A stretch of 6,208 bases of DNA, from the NCBI GenBank assembly GCA_031390425.1, contig JANMTL010000169.1, forward strand, positions 1-6,208, written 5' to 3'. The position numbers and the translations under genes were made by a program. The notes under the pieces were generated by a model. It was not told the origin of the DNA. It did not search any database and saw only the letters and a program-made list of their open reading frames with translations. The first letter of the stretch is position 1, and each line of letters begins with the position of its first letter. The DNA comes from PBB1 sp031390425. GTDB lineage: Bacteria; Pseudomonadota; Gammaproteobacteria; Burkholderiales; Burkholderiaceae_C. Positions 5,622 to 6,208 of the stretch are shown in pieces.

Positions 5622-5727
5622 CAGGGTCCGTCAGGCGATGCCACGAACGAGCCTTTCACGGAACACTGAACGACATGCCGCCTTTGCCGCGACAAACCCT
5701 GCGAACCCCATCGAAAGGACCTTTGAA

Positions 5728-6207
5728 ATGAACACCACCGCCGCCGCCGCGACAACCAGCGTCGCCCCGATCCAAACCCACGCCAGCACGGCCGACCGCC
5801 CCAACCTCTACGTTCCGATCCACAAGGCGCTGCGCAGCCTGATGTGCGATACGCTGTGCCGTGTCGGCCGGATCGACGTGTTCGACATCGACGAGATGCT
5901 CGGCACGCTGAACGGGGTCGAAACCCTGCTGGCGATGTGCCTCGATCACATCGAGCGCGAAAACGAGTTCATGCACACCGCGATCGACGCACGGCTGCCG
6001 GCCGGTGCGGCGCGCACCGGCGCCGACCATGTCGAACACGTCGAGACCATCGGCGCATTGCGCGAGGAAGTGGCGGCGCTGGCCGCGGCGGGCAGCGAGG
6101 AGCGCCCGAACCTGGCGCTGCGCCTGTACCGCCACCTCACGCTGTTCGTGGCCGAGAACTTTCAGCACATGCACATCGAGGAGACCGTCAACTCCAGCGC
6201 GCGGTGG
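5728..6207 (+). CDS. Hemerythrin-like HHE-domain protein (3' end outside window)
   Basis: The frame opens at ATG 5728, 8 nt after AAGGA (5715-5719), and stays open for 160 codons to the window edge. An N-terminal Ala/Thr-rich tail of about 25 residues is followed by helices with metal-ligand spacing of the hemerythrin fold: H32 in the first helix (YVPIHKALR), the H-x-x-x-E motif H74-E78 (DHIERENEF), H101/H104 in the third helix (DHVEHVETI), and H-x-x-x-x-E at H147-E152 (FQHMHIEE) in the fourth. Proteins of this family carry a di-iron centre that binds oxygen or serves in iron or redox sensing, usually in the cytoplasm; no signal peptide is seen here. Cys40, Cys44 and Cys71 lie near the predicted core. 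It follows the lipoprotein by 138 nt and may have its own promoter. Ligand assignment is by spacing only. Confidence 0.75.
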   Translation, partial: MNTTAAAATTSVAPIQTHASTADRPNLYVPIHKALRSLMCDTLCRVGRIDVFDIDEMLGTLNGVETLLAMCLDHIERENEFMHTAIDARLPAGAARTGADHVEHVETIGALREEVAALAAAGSEERPNLALRLYRHLTLFVAENFQHMHIEETVNSSARW

Positions 6208-6208
6208 G

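Noticed and set aside
5714..5724. AAAGG-A-CCTTT dyad over the hemerythrin ribosome binding site
   Set aside because: With at least a 3-nt loop only a 4-bp stem remains, too weak to claim as a regulatory hairpin.

Overview
The window is GC-rich throughout, with the codon bias of a high-GC proteobacterium. The gene types (LuxR-type regulators, a delta-60-repeat lipoprotein, a hemerythrin-like protein) and the AGGAG/AAGGA ribosome binding sites fit a betaproteobacterium of the order Burkholderiales. That placement is inference from composition and protein style; there is no rRNA or other marker gene here.

Layout. Positions 3-50 hold the last 15 codons of a plus-strand gene. Next come four minus-strand genes, read from right to left. 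The first is a small LuxR-type regulator (start at 3645). A degenerate-looking O-methyltransferase-family protein follows after 9 nt (3168-2275). After a 106-nt gap with a clean inverted repeat there is a tandem pair of paralogous proteins (2168-1200 and 1203-220). Each of the pair has a large N-terminal region resembling an acetyltransferase (GNAT) fold and a C-terminal LuxR-like helix-turn-helix, and the two genes overlap by ATGA. To the right of the small regulator is a 282-nt divergent intergenic region dense in dyads and short repeats. The plus strand then carries a lipoprotein with a seven-unit delta-60 repeat (probable seven-bladed propeller, 3928-5589) and, after 138 nt, a hemerythrin-like protein that runs off the window end (5728-6207).

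How they may work together. The minus-strand block holds three DNA-binding-type proteins and one altered methyltransferase-fold protein, all in one direction. It looks like a regulatory cluster rather than a biosynthetic pathway. The plus-strand genes encode a predicted outer-membrane-anchored propeller and a predicted cytoplasmic iron/oxygen-binding helical bundle; no direct link between them is visible. The divergent region 3646-3927 could let the LuxR-type regulator control itself and the lipoprotein, but this is inference. I found no CRISPR array, insertion sequence, tRNA or rRNA, and no complete novel defence-type system. The most unusual items are the tandem HTH paralogs with nearly identical 3' ends, the methyltransferase-like protein with a damaged cofactor motif, and the structured divergent intergenic region.
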